Assembly (NCBI GenBank): GCA_022819905.1
Contig: JAJEGJ010000103.1
Span: forward strand, 1 to 43,336
Direction: 5' to 3'
Source of the DNA: Alphaproteobacteria bacterium
GTDB lineage: Bacteria; Pseudomonadota; Alphaproteobacteria; TMED109
DNA length: 43,336 nucleotides
The notes under the pieces are model-generated. The model had not been told where the DNA came from and made no database searches. It saw only the letters and a list, made by a program, of their open reading frames with translations. The position numbers and the translations under genes were made by a program. Below, piece by piece: positions 9,187 through 18,355 of this stretch; the first letter of the stretch is position 1; the number at the start of each line of letters is the position of its first letter.

Positions 9187-9760
9187 GGATCGAACCCTTC
9201 GGACCGACGATGTGTAGCGCTGCTCTCAGGGTAGTACCGGGGGCCGGTCACGGCCAGAGCCGGCGTGCTTTCCGGCCAACGATCTCCCTCAGTGATTGAC
9301 CGATACCAGCCCTTGAACCGGGATCGGCGTTGTTGCCAGGGTTCGACCAGTGTCGGACGGGGATTGGCGCTTGCCCGGCTGTCCGCCCGGTCGTCGCAGG
9401 GTTGCCGCCGCGATGACGCCTCCGCACTCTTGGCATCCGGGCACGCGCCGGCGGGCTTCTGGGTCCGTCCCGTCGTACCCGATGGCGGTTCCCGATCGTG
9501 AGCGCGGCGGATTGACGGGAGCGGCTTTGGTGCACGTGTCGAACGGCCGACATTGGTTTGCTCTCCGCAAATCGCAATTCCGTGGTCGGCGAACGTGCTG
9601 GCGGCTGGACGGCCGAGTTCATGGTTCGAGCCCCCCGGACCGGCCAACAGCCTTGCGCACGGTGCCTGCGGCCGACAGACTCGGCGGGGCGCGCGGGGGC
9701 AGGCCATGCGCGCCGGCGTGGGGGTGCAATCGGCCGGAACTGAACCTGAGGAGACGGAGA
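9187..9760. other. Intergenic region, no supported gene
   Basis: 574 bp between the ABM gene (minus) and the DUF1330 gene (plus). Several frames stay open because of high GC, but their translations are Arg/Pro-rich and match nothing I know. One minus-strand frame (9289-9570) encodes a CQECG pair but has no other support. It presumably holds two divergent promoters. Confidence 0.4.
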
Positions 9761-10051
9761 ATGGCTGCGTACGTAATGGGAAGGGTGACGATCACCGACG
9801 GTTCGTGGGTGGAGGACTACATTCCGAAAGTCCAGGCCCAGGTGGAATCCTACGGCGGGCGCTACCTGGCGCGGAGTACCGACATCGAGAAGCTTGAGGG
9901 TTCGGACGAGCTGCCGAACGTGGCCGTGATTCTCGAATTCCCTTCGCTCGAGCGCGCACGCGAGTGGTACCATTCGGCAGAGTACCAGCCGCTCCTGAAA
10001 GCGCGGCAGGCCGGGTCTATTGGCAACCTGATCCTGCTCGAAGGCCTGTAG
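9761..10051 (+). CDS. DUF1330 domain protein
   Basis: 96 aa, complete DUF1330 domain: AAYVMGRVTITDG, a helix with YIPKVQAQVESYGGRYLAR, then VAVILEFPSLERAREWYHS and YQPLLKAR. The fold is a dimeric ferredoxin-like alpha/beta plait, similar in scale to the ABM protein nearby. No enzymatic activity is established for the family. The ATG has GAGGAGACGGAG just upstream, which decides against the longer open frame that begins at 9350. Monocistronic as far as can be seen. Confidence 0.85.
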   Translation: MAAYVMGRVTITDGSWVEDYIPKVQAQVESYGGRYLARSTDIEKLEGSDELPNVAVILEFPSLERAREWYHSAEYQPLLKARQAGSIGNLILLEGL

Positions 10052-10295
10052 CGTTCCGCGTGGCCGGCCGGGGACCACGCCGGCTTGGCGCCCGGCCGGC
10101 AGGTTCGCATCCAGGGGCAGCCCGCGACGCGGGCGACCTACACCGACAGACCGGTCTGTCCCGCCTCACTCGGGCCAACGGAGTTCTGCCGGTTGCCGTC
10201 GGATGGACGCGGACCCGCAATTGACGACAGGCGGTTGCGGCAGGGTTGTTCGACGCCCCGGCTCCGTGCAGGTCCGCCCGCCCGGATCGCCTGCG

Positions 10296-11225
10296 TCAGC
10301 CAGGCGCCTTCGCGGCCGGCGGGACACTGGCAGTCCCCGGCCGCGGCGACGATGTCCGCGCTCTGCCGGAACCGGCGTTCTCCTCGTCGAAGAAGGCCCG
10401 CAATTCCTCGGCTACCCAGTCAGGTCGCTCCTCAGGGATCCAGTGGCCGCAGTCCTCGACCACGCCTCCACGCACATCGTCAGCCACGCGCCGCCAGGAT
10501 TCGATGGCCGTCTTCCCGCGCCCTCGCCCCAGGGCGCCGCCGTAGCAGAGGACAGGCATCTCCAGTTTCCCTTGTGACAGGAACGCTTGATTGTCAGCGA
10601 CGTCCTGTGGGGTGGCACGGTAGAGATTGAAGCCGGCCCGCATCGCGCCCGGCTGCCGGTAGGTCCGCAGATATTCACGCTCCGCGTCTTCGGTGATGGC
10701 ATCGGGGCGCCCACCCCAATTTCGGTAGAAGAAGCCCAGGTAGACGTGCTCACGGCCCCGGGTGAGGGTTTCGGGCAGCGCCTCCTCCCAGTGCAGACCA
10801 TGATGCCAGCGGTTCCCGAACATCACCGAGGTGCCGTCTCCTGGCACGGGAACATCGAAGACCGCCAGACGCCGCACGGCGTCTCGGTGCTGCGCGGCCA
10901 GCGCGAACGCCGTCGGCCCGCCCCAGTCATGACCGACGACGAAAAGACTCTGCTCGCCCAGGGCGTCGTGAACCAGGTGCCAGACATCCTGTGCGAGTGT
11001 CTTCTTGTCGTAACCACCGACGGGGCGCGACGAGTCCCCTAACCCGCGCAAGTCCGGTGCGATGACACGATAATCCTCGGCAAGCTTCGGCATCACGCCG
11101 CGCCACATGTACCAGGTCTGCGGCCAGCCATGGAGGAGGACGACCGCCGGCCCGCTGCCCGCCATCACGTAATGAAGTCGGACGTCGCCGACGTCCGCGT
11201 AGTGGTGATGCATCGTTTGAGACAT
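10296..11225 (-). CDS. Alpha/beta hydrolase, epoxide hydrolase type
   Basis: 309 aa. Alpha/beta-hydrolase fold with HGWPQTW (oxyanion HGxP) and the nucleophile elbow GHDWGG, in which Asp replaces Ser as in epoxide hydrolases and haloacetate dehalogenases. The catalytic His lies in the C-terminal CGHWIPEERP. The cap region carries tyrosines that could serve as epoxide-activating residues. Soluble epoxide hydrolase or haloalkanoate dehalogenase are the realistic options. The last 20 residues are Ser/Pro/Ala-rich and disordered. I start at the ATG at 11225; one in-frame TTG precedes it. No operon partner: the bat operon downstream is on the same strand but ends before it. Confidence 0.85.
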   Translation of the reverse strand: MSQTMHHHYADVGDVRLHYVMAGSGPAVVLLHGWPQTWYMWRGVMPKLAEDYRVIAPDLRGLGDSSRPVGGYDKKTLAQDVWHLVHDALGEQSLFVVGHDWGGPTAFALAAQHRDAVRRLAVFDVPVPGDGTSVMFGNRWHHGLHWEEALPETLTRGREHVYLGFFYRNWGGRPDAITEDAEREYLRTYRQPGAMRAGFNLYRATPQDVADNQAFLSQGKLEMPVLCYGGALGRGRGKTAIESWRRVADDVRGGVVEDCGHWIPEERPDWVAEELRAFFDEENAGSGRARTSSPRPGTASVPPAAKAPG

Positions 11226-11313
11226 CAAGCCTGCCTGCGATCACCGCGACCGATTTCGCGGGGCGGGCACCCGACCTTGTGCCCGGAATCGTCGGGCTCC
11301 GGCCGAGCGATCG

Positions 11314-12630
11314 TCACCGCAGGAACAGGAACCGCGAAACGCCGGGGACGACTGCCGCCAGGAAGCGCCGCACGATCATCCGCCGTGATGCCAGGATGAG
11401 AGTCGCCGCGACCCGCTGCCATCGCAGACTGTCCTTGGAGAGCCCGAAGATCGAGCGATGCAATCGTCCCACTTGATCGGCTGCGCGGGCGCCGAGCATC
11501 TGCACCTGCTGTTGGCCGACCGGGGTGCGCTGCCTGAACGTGTGTCGTCCCCAGGACAGGAAAGAGGCATAGAATCGCAGCGGATCATCGCCCTGCCTGG
11601 CGGCGCGCCAAAACCTCAAGTCCGTCCTCGTCGGCAGCGCGCGCCAAAGCACAAGCGCGACGGCCGAGGCCAGGGCTGCCAGCGGCACCAGCAGCAGGCC
11701 CAGGAGGCCAAGTCGTCTGGCCTGGTGCCCTGCGAGGGCTTCCTCGCGCAGCGTCTGGCGAAGCGCCACCGCGTCTCTCTTGAGCGGCTCGATGCGCTGG
11801 GGCAGAAGGGTGGCGTCTTCCGGCATGCCCAGCTCCGGGTTCCAGTACGGGAACCGGATCCCGTCGATATGGGTGATGTCTTCCGTCTCGACGTAGATGT
11901 CCCACGACTGTTCCAGATGGGCGATGAAACCGTTGTCGGTCTTCTCGGTCTCGGTCGAGACTTCGGTGCTCAACACGCGGTGGCCGCTGCTCGAGTTCAG
12001 CACGAGATCGGGAAGATCGTCCGCCGTCACGCCGGCGACGCTCAGCGTCACTGTACGGCGCACCGTGTCTCCGTTTCGGACGTCATCGACTTCGGGTGAC
12101 CAGGTCTCCTCGATCTTCACGTCGCGGGAGACGATCCAGGCATCCCCCACGAATTCCGGGCTCTCCGGATGAACGAGAATCGTTTGCTCCGGATAAACCT
12201 CCTCGAACTCGAAACTGCGGCCGCTGCCTGGCTCGGAAATCCCGGTGACGGTGATCGGCGGAACGAGGATGGTGCCGCTCCGGTCGGGCACGATCACCAG
12301 TCGGGTTTCGTGGCTGTACTTCTGGCTCCCGAGCGTGCTGTACCCGTCGTCGTCGAGGATTTCGACCTGCCGCGTGTGCGGGCGCGCGAGGACCGTCGAG
12401 CGCACGCCTTCGATCGCCGGGAGTTCGAGCCGAACACGCTTGAACGGGTCGGACGAGATAAATTGAACGTGGAGGACGATCTGCCCGCCGACATAGGTTC
12501 CCCTGGTCGCCGCGAACGGCGGATCCATGGTGACGTTGAACCACCGGCGATCCGCTTCGTCCGTCTGCTGCGCGACTGCCGCCACGTCGAGGAGGCACAG
12601 GCCGAGGCAGCACAGGAAGACCCGAATCAC
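11314..12630 (-). CDS. BatD-like membrane-anchored protein
   Basis: 438 aa, last gene of the moxR-bat operon. A signal peptide (1-20, cut near VAAVAQQ) precedes a long beta-rich periplasmic region (about 30-300) and one transmembrane helix (about 305-330) with a basic cytoplasmic tail. This matches BatD, a partner of BatA/BatB in the Bacteroides aerotolerance locus and related alphaproteobacterial operons. The molecular role is unproven; membrane-linked chaperone-like complex assembly by the MoxR ATPase is the usual model. Its ATG overlaps the TPR gene stop by 4 bp, so it is translationally coupled. Confidence 0.8.
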   Translation of the reverse strand: MIRVFLCCLGLCLLDVAAVAQQTDEADRRWFNVTMDPPFAATRGTYVGGQIVLHVQFISSDPFKRVRLELPAIEGVRSTVLARPHTRQVEILDDDGYSTLGSQKYSHETRLVIVPDRSGTILVPPITVTGISEPGSGRSFEFEEVYPEQTILVHPESPEFVGDAWIVSRDVKIEETWSPEVDDVRNGDTVRRTVTLSVAGVTADDLPDLVLNSSSGHRVLSTEVSTETEKTDNGFIAHLEQSWDIYVETEDITHIDGIRFPYWNPELGMPEDATLLPQRIEPLKRDAVALRQTLREEALAGHQARRLGLLGLLLVPLAALASAVALVLWRALPTRTDLRFWRAARQGDDPLRFYASFLSWGRHTFRQRTPVGQQQVQMLGARAADQVGRLHRSIFGLSKDSLRWQRVAATLILASRRMIVRRFLAAVVPGVSRFLFLR

Positions 12631-13433
12631 GGCACGGGACTCGCGATCCTGGATTCGTAGACGGCCAGCATTCTCGCGCGCACCACCTTCTCCGGATCGT
12701 CGTGAATCCGGCGGAGCAACACCTCCGCCGGACGAGCGCTCGTCCTCGGTTTCAGGTCGACGGTGCCCACGATCCGGTGATCGTTGCGGCCGCGGTCCTC
12801 ACTGGTTCTGCCGATGGCGGTGGCGCTGCCGACTTCGCCCGTTGTGTCCACCGGTTTGGGCCGTTCTGCGGCCTCGCTATCGCTGACTTCGTCCGTGTCG
12901 TTGGTGTTGCCGGCGGTGTCGCTTTGCGGTGAATCGGCAGCCTGCGCCCAGTTGGAGATTCCCTCCTGGGGTTCGGAGACCATGTGCTCCTCGGTCTCGG
13001 TCGGCACGTGTTCGGGGGCGTCCTCGGGTTCTTGGGAGTCGTTGTTCGGCGCGAGCAGCTCCTTCACCAAAGCCAGATTGTGGCGCGCATCGAGGTGATT
13101 GGGGTCCAGCCGCAACGCCTTTTCATAGGTTGCGAGGGCCTTGGGCCATTCGCGCAAACGGGCCTGGCTGTTGCCCAGGTTGTACTGGCTGAGCGCCGTT
13201 TGCTTTACGTCGAACTCGCGCGATGCCTGCGCGTACCGACCGGCGCGGTAGGCGGCTACGCCGCGCCACTCCGCGTCCCTGAAGAACAGGAGTGCCAGGT
13301 CCGGCCGCTGATCGCCCAGGTACTCGAGGGCGATCTCGAAATCGCTCGGAGCCCGTTCGATTCTCGGCCACAGCCACGACACGGCGACGGCGAACGCCGC
13401 GATGGCCCCCCAGCCAAGCACGCGCCCGGTCAT
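12627..13433 (-). CDS. BatC-like TPR protein with membrane anchor
   Basis: 268 aa from the ATG at 13433, which overlaps the preceding VWA gene by 4 bp (an earlier in-frame start would overlap it further). An N-terminal helix (about 5-22) anchors it. Residues about 35-130 contain two to three TPR helices, including SQYNLGNSQARLREWPKAL and a canonical YEKALRLDPNHLDARHNLAL repeat. The C-terminal half (130-230) is acidic and low-complexity (Glu/Asp/Ser/Thr), probably disordered. TPRs in BatC are thought to scaffold BatA/BatB. Second to last gene of the coupled operon. Confidence 0.85.
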   Translation of the reverse strand: MTGRVLGWGAIAAFAVAVSWLWPRIERAPSDFEIALEYLGDQRPDLALLFFRDAEWRGVAAYRAGRYAQASREFDVKQTALSQYNLGNSQARLREWPKALATYEKALRLDPNHLDARHNLALVKELLAPNNDSQEPEDAPEHVPTETEEHMVSEPQEGISNWAQAADSPQSDTAGNTNDTDEVSDSEAAERPKPVDTTGEVGSATAIGRTSEDRGRNDHRIVGTVDLKPRTSARPAEVLLRRIHDDPEKVVRARMLAVYESRIASPVP

Positions 13434-14287
13434 GCGGACCGAATCCGGCGAAAGAAGAGCAGCCACAAACAAGCGGCGGCGGCGATCAGCCACGGGCCAG
13501 CCGCGAATTCCGCGGCGTTGTCACTGTCTCGAAGGACATCGGCCACCCTGCCATCCAATTCGCTGATGACGTCGTCGATCGTGGTTGTGTCGGCGAGCTG
13601 GGCGCCGATCCGCTCAGCATAGTCCTCCCAGGCGGAGGCATGATCACCATCCACGACGACCGCCCGCAGCCAGTCGCCGGCTTCCGCCGCCTCGGCCGCA
13701 GGCACCGTGCCGCCGGTCACCAGGACGAGCTGCCCGACGACCATCCCTGCCCGGGCCAGCAGCGATTCGGCATGCGTGACCGCCATCCCCGGCGACCGTC
13801 CGGAAACCGGCATGACCTCGGGCTTGATGACCTGCAGGTACCGGTCGAGATGCCCGCGATCGGTCGTGAAGGGCACGATGTCGAAGGCCTCCCCCGTGGC
13901 GACCACCAGCGCGGTCGGTGTCGTGGGCGCGGCGTCCAGGATCCTGTACGCGATCCATCGCTGGCGTTCGGGGTCGACGCTGGCGCCGACATCCAAAGCG
14001 ATCACACGGCCGACGAGGTTGCCGGACGGTACCGGTTCCCCGAGATCCAGGACGGGGCGGGCCAGGGCCAATACCAGGAGCGCCCAAATCACCAGCCAGA
14101 GCCCCACCGGCAACCGCCGTTGCGACACGACCTGTCTGACCATGAAGGACTGCATCGTGGTGTCGATGATCCGGTGCCAGTGTCCGGGCAGGCCCAGCCC
14201 CGCTCGGCCGTGCCAGAGCTTGAGCCACGCCAGCAGGCCGAACGCCGGCAGCAGAAGGAGCAGCGCGAACGGATACGCGAACGTCAT
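13430..14287 (-). CDS. BatB-like VWA protein with degenerate MIDAS
   Basis: 285 aa. Two N-terminal transmembrane helices (about 5-22 and 60-80), a von Willebrand A-like domain (about 92-245) and a C-terminal helix (about 263-280), the BatA/BatB layout. At the place of the metal-ion-dependent adhesion motif DxSxS it reads DVGAS (99-103): the first serine is Gly. The neighbouring BatA keeps an intact motif. Metal binding by this copy is therefore doubtful and it may act only as a structural partner. Starts 4 bp inside the end of the batA-like gene. Confidence 0.8.
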   Translation of the reverse strand: MTFAYPFALLLLLPAFGLLAWLKLWHGRAGLGLPGHWHRIIDTTMQSFMVRQVVSQRRLPVGLWLVIWALLVLALARPVLDLGEPVPSGNLVGRVIALDVGASVDPERQRWIAYRILDAAPTTPTALVVATGEAFDIVPFTTDRGHLDRYLQVIKPEVMPVSGRSPGMAVTHAESLLARAGMVVGQLVLVTGGTVPAAEAAEAGDWLRAVVVDGDHASAWEDYAERIGAQLADTTTIDDVISELDGRVADVLRDSDNAAEFAAGPWLIAAAACLWLLFFRRIRSA

Positions 14288-15219
14288 GCCTTGCGAATCT
14301 CCTGAACGATCAGGCCGGCGAGCAGCAGCAGCACCACCGCGACGGCATAGAGCGACCAGTCGCGCAGGATGTGGTTTTCCTCCTCCGGTCGTTCGGTCGG
14401 CTCCATCTCGTTGATGGCGCGCGATGTCGCGGCCAGGTCGGCCGTCGATCTTGCCCAGAAGAACACGCCGTCGGCGTTGTTCGCGATGTTCCTGAGAACC
14501 TCTGCGCCGTCGGCTTCGATGTTGGACGCAAAACCGATGGTGTGGATGCGGACGCCGTGCTTTGCCGCGAGGACAGCTGCATCGAATCCCGTGAGTTCGC
14601 CCGAATTGTCTTCGCCGTCGGACAGCAACACCAGCACCCGGCCGGCGTCCTGTTCAGCGTCGAACGTCTTGACCGCCAGTCCGATGGCGCGGCCGAGATC
14701 CGTTCGATGTCCCGGCAGGCCGATCTCCAATTCATCCAGGACTGCCGCGACCGCCTCGACGTCGTAGCCCAGCGGCGAAATCAGGTACGCCTCGTGGCCG
14801 TAGGCGATCAGTCCCACCCGGTCACCCCTCCGTGCCTTGATGAAGTCCTTGAGCAGTTCCCGGACGGCCGCGAAGCGGGGCACGCTGACGCCATCCAGGA
14901 CCATGTCCTGCTGTTCCATGCTGGCCGACAGGTCGACGGCGATCATCAGGTCGCGGCCGGTCGGCGTCACGAGGATCGAGTCGCGGCTGTAGGGCCCGGC
15001 AAGCGCGACCACGAGCAGGACCCAGCCCAGGGCCTTGATCCAGAGATCTTCCGGCCGCCGTCGCCGTCGCCGACCTTCGTCGGACAATCCGGAAATGAGG
15101 CCCCGGATCGGCGCCGGTACCGGCAGTGCCGCGTTCGCGGCGATGGCGGGCAGGATCCGCCAGGCCAGGAGCGGCAGGGGCAACAGCACGAATACCCAGG
15201 GACGCATCAGGTCGATCAT
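14284..15219 (-). CDS. BatA-like VWA protein
   Basis: 311 aa. N-terminal membrane helix (about 7-25), a basic stretch RRRRRP (50-56), a second helix (about 62-76), a VWA domain (about 90-270) with intact MIDAS DLSAS at 96-100 and the later LLSDGEDNSG, and a C-terminal helix (about 288-306). This is the usual BatA architecture: a membrane-tethered, periplasm-facing VWA domain that binds Mg2+ and a client or partner. The ATG at 15219 overlaps the DUF4381 gene by 4 bp; the frame is open further upstream but that part is a shadow. Confidence 0.9.
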   Translation of the reverse strand: MIDLMRPWVFVLLPLPLLAWRILPAIAANAALPVPAPIRGLISGLSDEGRRRRRRPEDLWIKALGWVLLVVALAGPYSRDSILVTPTGRDLMIAVDLSASMEQQDMVLDGVSVPRFAAVRELLKDFIKARRGDRVGLIAYGHEAYLISPLGYDVEAVAAVLDELEIGLPGHRTDLGRAIGLAVKTFDAEQDAGRVLVLLSDGEDNSGELTGFDAAVLAAKHGVRIHTIGFASNIEADGAEVLRNIANNADGVFFWARSTADLAATSRAINEMEPTERPEEENHILRDWSLYAVAVVLLLLAGLIVQEIRKA

Positions 15220-15587
15220 CGACCGAGTTCCCTGCTCAGGAAGGCGATGAGTTCCTTCCGCTCGCCCTGGGAAACCGTATCCGGACGGCGGTAGGCGAGA
15301 GGCGGCAGGGTGACGGGGCGCCGCGCCCGATCCGACAGGCTGGCCGAGAACGCGAGCAGCATCGACCATTGTGTCGAGGGGTCGTCCACCTCGAGAATCC
15401 TGGCCAGCTCGGCCCTGGCGGTCCGCCGCCACTGGCTGCCTCGCCAGATCCGCACGACCAGGATCGCACCCACGACCGCCGCCAGCAGCACGAACGGCCA
15501 GAGGGCGAACGTGCTCGGCGCCACCAGGCCGGGGTCCGCCGGCAGTTGAATGTCGCGCAGCTGGGCGAGCACCGTATCTTCGGTCAT
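15216..15587 (-). CDS. DUF4381 membrane protein
   Basis: 123 aa with one transmembrane helix (about 27-46) and a cytoplasmic helical tail. The sequence pattern (LRDIQLPADPGL, then a hydrophobic segment and RRTARAELARI) fits DUF4381 proteins, which sit between DUF58 and BatA genes in moxR operons. Function unknown; position implies a small adaptor in the same membrane complex. ATGA overlap with the DUF58 gene. Confidence 0.85.
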   Translation of the reverse strand: MTEDTVLAQLRDIQLPADPGLVAPSTFALWPFVLLAAVVGAILVVRIWRGSQWRRTARAELARILEVDDPSTQWSMLLAFSASLSDRARRPVTLPPLAYRRPDTVSQGERKELIAFLSRELGR

Positions 15588-16504
15588 CGCCCGGGTCCCG
15601 GAGACAGGAAACCGCCGCTCGCGGCTTCGGTAATCCGCCAGCCGTCCTTGATCAGTGCCCGGCGCAGGTTGCGCCGGAGCTCCCTTACAACTTCCTGGTG
15701 CCGGTTCGCCATCGATTTCGAGACTGTCGCCAGTCGACGCACGGGGTCGCCCGCCGTCTGGTAGGGGTAACGTCCGGAACGAAGCGGGCGACGGAACATC
15801 GGATCCTCGACGATTATGGCGCGAAAATGCCGGAACGCGTTCAGTTCGCGCACTTTCTCGGCCAGGGCCGGGGTCGTGTCGCCGAAGTCACTGAAGACAC
15901 AGATTTCATCGCCGAACTTCAGCAGCCGGCTGGCGGTGTCGATCGCCACGACCAGGGCGTCCTCGCCATGATGCTCGGACCGTGACAGCGCCGCAGCGTA
16001 ACTTTCTTCCAAGTGCTTCAGCAGGAACAGGACATGACTCCGCCCTCGACGCGGACGAACCAGCACTTGGTCCGGCACGATCACCATGCCGACCGGTTCC
16101 TGCAACACGAACCCTTCCCAGGCCATGTGTGCCGCCAGGAGCGCGGCGGTCTTGGCCATGGGTCGCGTCTCGGTGCCGAACAGCAGGTGTGCCCGGAAGT
16201 CGACGATCAGCATCCGGGCAAGATGCGACTCGGCCACGAACCGCTTCATCTGGGCGCGTCCGGTGCGGGCCGTCGCGCGCCAGTCCATCCAGCGAATGTC
16301 GTCCCCGGGCACATACGGACCGACGCTGTCTAGGTCCATGCCTTGGGCGCGCCGGCGGCCTGGACGCATGCCGGTGGGATACCGTTCGCCCGGCAACAGC
16401 CGACCGCGCACATGACGCGGCTGCGTCGCCATGAGTTCGCGCAGCGTCAGTGTGGTCGGATTGGTCGTATCCGAGCCGGCCCGCTGGACGCGGTTAGACC
16501 ACAC
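15584..16504 (-). CDS. DUF58 (VWA-like) protein
   Basis: 306 aa. The DUF58 signature YVPGDDIRWMDWRATARTG lies near residues 67-85, followed by a VWA-like alpha/beta domain. DUF58 proteins are regular partners of MoxR ATPases. Reading starts at a GTG at 16504 that overlaps the moxR end by 11 bp; a later ATG (16432) has no ribosome site. No membrane helix, so the protein is probably cytoplasmic and links MoxR to the membrane VWA proteins. Confidence 0.88.
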   Translation of the reverse strand: MWSNRVQRAGSDTTNPTTLTLRELMATQPRHVRGRLLPGERYPTGMRPGRRRAQGMDLDSVGPYVPGDDIRWMDWRATARTGRAQMKRFVAESHLARMLIVDFRAHLLFGTETRPMAKTAALLAAHMAWEGFVLQEPVGMVIVPDQVLVRPRRGRSHVLFLLKHLEESYAAALSRSEHHGEDALVVAIDTASRLLKFGDEICVFSDFGDTTPALAEKVRELNAFRHFRAIIVEDPMFRRPLRSGRYPYQTAGDPVRRLATVSKSMANRHQEVVRELRRNLRRALIKDGWRITEAASGGFLSPGPGR

Positions 16505-17459
16505 TGACCTGTTCCAGCAAGTTCTGGACGATCTGGTCCGGCGTGACGCCGTCCGCCTCCGCGCGATAGGTCAAGCCCATGCGATGCCGCAGGACATCGG
16601 GCACCAGCGCGTAGACGTCCTCCGGCAGCACGTGATCCCGTTCCATCAGCCAGGCGCGGGCCTGCGCGGTCCGCGCCAGCGACACCGACCCCCGCGGACT
16701 CACGGGGTGGGACAGGTGCTCGTCTACTCCATCGAGACTCTTCGGATCGCCGCGCGTGCCCGACATCAGGCGCACGATGTAGTCCCGAACGGGATCGGAC
16801 AGGTGCACGTCGAGCACTAGGCGCCGCGCCTCTGCGAGGTCAGCCTTCGAGATGGGTGCCGGCGGCTCGGCCGGGGTCAGGGCGTCAACCGCCTCCTGAA
16901 GGACCAGATCGAGAATTTCTCTCTCGGTGGCGAGATCCGGATAGTCGACCGTGACATGCAGCAGGAATCGATCGAGCTGCGCCTGCGGTAGCTCCCACGT
17001 CCCCTCATGCTCGATCGGGTTTTGCGTCGCAATGACAAAGAATGGCGCTTCGAGTTTGAAGCTCTTCGTGCCGCTCGTGACCTGCCGCTCCTCCATCGCC
17101 TCGAGCAGAGCCGACTGGACCTTTGCCGGCGCACGGTTGATCTCGTCGGCAAGAATGAAGTTTCCGAAGATCGGCCCCATCTGAAAATCGAATCTCTGCT
17201 CACGCGCATCGTAAATCGAAGATCCGGTCAAGTCGGAAGGCAGCAAATCAGGGGTAAACTGGATCCGGTTGAAGACGCCTTCCATTCCCAGCGCAAGCAG
17301 GCGTGCGATGCGCGTCTTCGCCAATCCCGGCGCTCCCTCCAGCAGGACATGACCGTCGGCCAGTATCCCGATCAACAAATTGAGCACTGTTTGGCTCTGA
17401 CCAACCATGCCGGATTCGAGGCGGCTTCTCAGCTCAACAAACGACGGACGAACAGACAC
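16494..17459 (-). CDS. MoxR family AAA+ ATPase
   Basis: 321 aa. AAA+ domain with Walker A GAPGLAKT (42-49), Walker B LADEINRAP (about 103-111), sensor 1 in IATQNPIE and the C-terminal helical lid with LPEDVYALVPDVLRHRM. MoxR ATPases act as chaperones that load cofactors or help assemble complexes and are encoded with VWA proteins. First gene of the seven-gene coupled operon. I place the start at the GTG at 17459 because AAAAGGAG lies upstream; the frame opens earlier (17546) but those residues are not MoxR-like. Not to be equated with the methanol-oxidation moxR; no mxa genes are present. Confidence 0.92.
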   Translation of the reverse strand: MSVRPSFVELRSRLESGMVGQSQTVLNLLIGILADGHVLLEGAPGLAKTRIARLLALGMEGVFNRIQFTPDLLPSDLTGSSIYDAREQRFDFQMGPIFGNFILADEINRAPAKVQSALLEAMEERQVTSGTKSFKLEAPFFVIATQNPIEHEGTWELPQAQLDRFLLHVTVDYPDLATEREILDLVLQEAVDALTPAEPPAPISKADLAEARRLVLDVHLSDPVRDYIVRLMSGTRGDPKSLDGVDEHLSHPVSPRGSVSLARTAQARAWLMERDHVLPEDVYALVPDVLRHRMGLTYRAEADGVTPDQIVQNLLEQVSVV

Positions 17460-18355
17460 TAACCAATACTCCTTTTCCCGAGGCCAGCCGGGACCCCACC
17501 CGCGATACGCGATATTTGAGGCACTTTGCCAAGCGCACGCAACCACGAATGAAACTGATTATCGAGGGCGCGTTGGGAACGTCGTGGCGAGCGAGGCTCG
17601 GGCTGGAAGCAGATCCGTCATGACCGGACTTGCAGGTGTGAGCATGACCGGTCGCGAGCGATTGGTCCACCCGTAATGCTGGCGTGGGGCGGACGCGGTG
17701 AATTGGTCGGGTCACCGGGGATCGTGGCTGACCAGTTGATCCGGCGTGACCGAAGGAACGTGGCCGGAGCCGGGGCGCGGTCGCCCGAGCCACCGTGGGG
17801 CCAGGCCGAGCCGTCATGGCGGCACCATGCCTCCTTGTTTCCGGTCACGGAAACGCATTCCCCGACGGCGCCCGCGGCGCACTACACGTCCAGCGGACCA
17901 GCAGTCTCCACCGCCGCCGGGCACACCGATCAGTTGCTGGAGGGGTTTCTCCCCGGGGTGCGGCCCAGGAACGGGAGCCGTCCACTCCGGTCCGGGCCAC
18001 CTCGAACGTGGGTCGTGGTCGGAACACCTGCTGTCGGGATTCGCGTAGCTTCCGCGATACCGTTCTTCCGTCGGTCTGTTGCAGTTGGAGCCGACAGGCC
18101 TGCCGCAATGGATGGCCCGACTGGTCCGGTATTGCAGGAGCCGGTGCCGGAGCCCTGCTACTGTTGCTCGGGAAGATCACCGTCCCGGCCGCGGTGCGGT
18201 GTGCGGGCACATTGGCGCTGCATGGCCGTATTCGCTTCGAAGGCTGCCGGACTGCCGGGCCGGGTGACTGGTTACGCGGGAGACGGTCCTGGGAGCGCTG
18301 TATCGCCGGTTGGATTGTTGGGGCAGCCTCTTGTGAAACCTCGGGATGAAAGACC
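17460..18355. other. Long intergenic region
   Basis: About 900 bp between divergent units (moxR operon minus, SRPBCC gene plus). Long open frames exist on both strands but they overlap one another, have Arg/Pro/Ser-rich translations and show no domain I recognise. A 9-bp direct repeat (CATGACCGG at 17619 and 17643) is the only repeat I noticed. It may hold a decayed gene; I cannot show it. Confidence 0.4.

Noticed and set aside
13292-14305. Plus-strand frame across the bat genes
   Set aside because: It is antisense to batB and batC, which have overlapping stop/start coupling; no domain is recognised.
16494-17459. Methanol-dehydrogenase activation role for the MoxR protein
   Set aside because: No mxa or xox genes are present; the surrounding bat genes show the aerotolerance-type operon instead.
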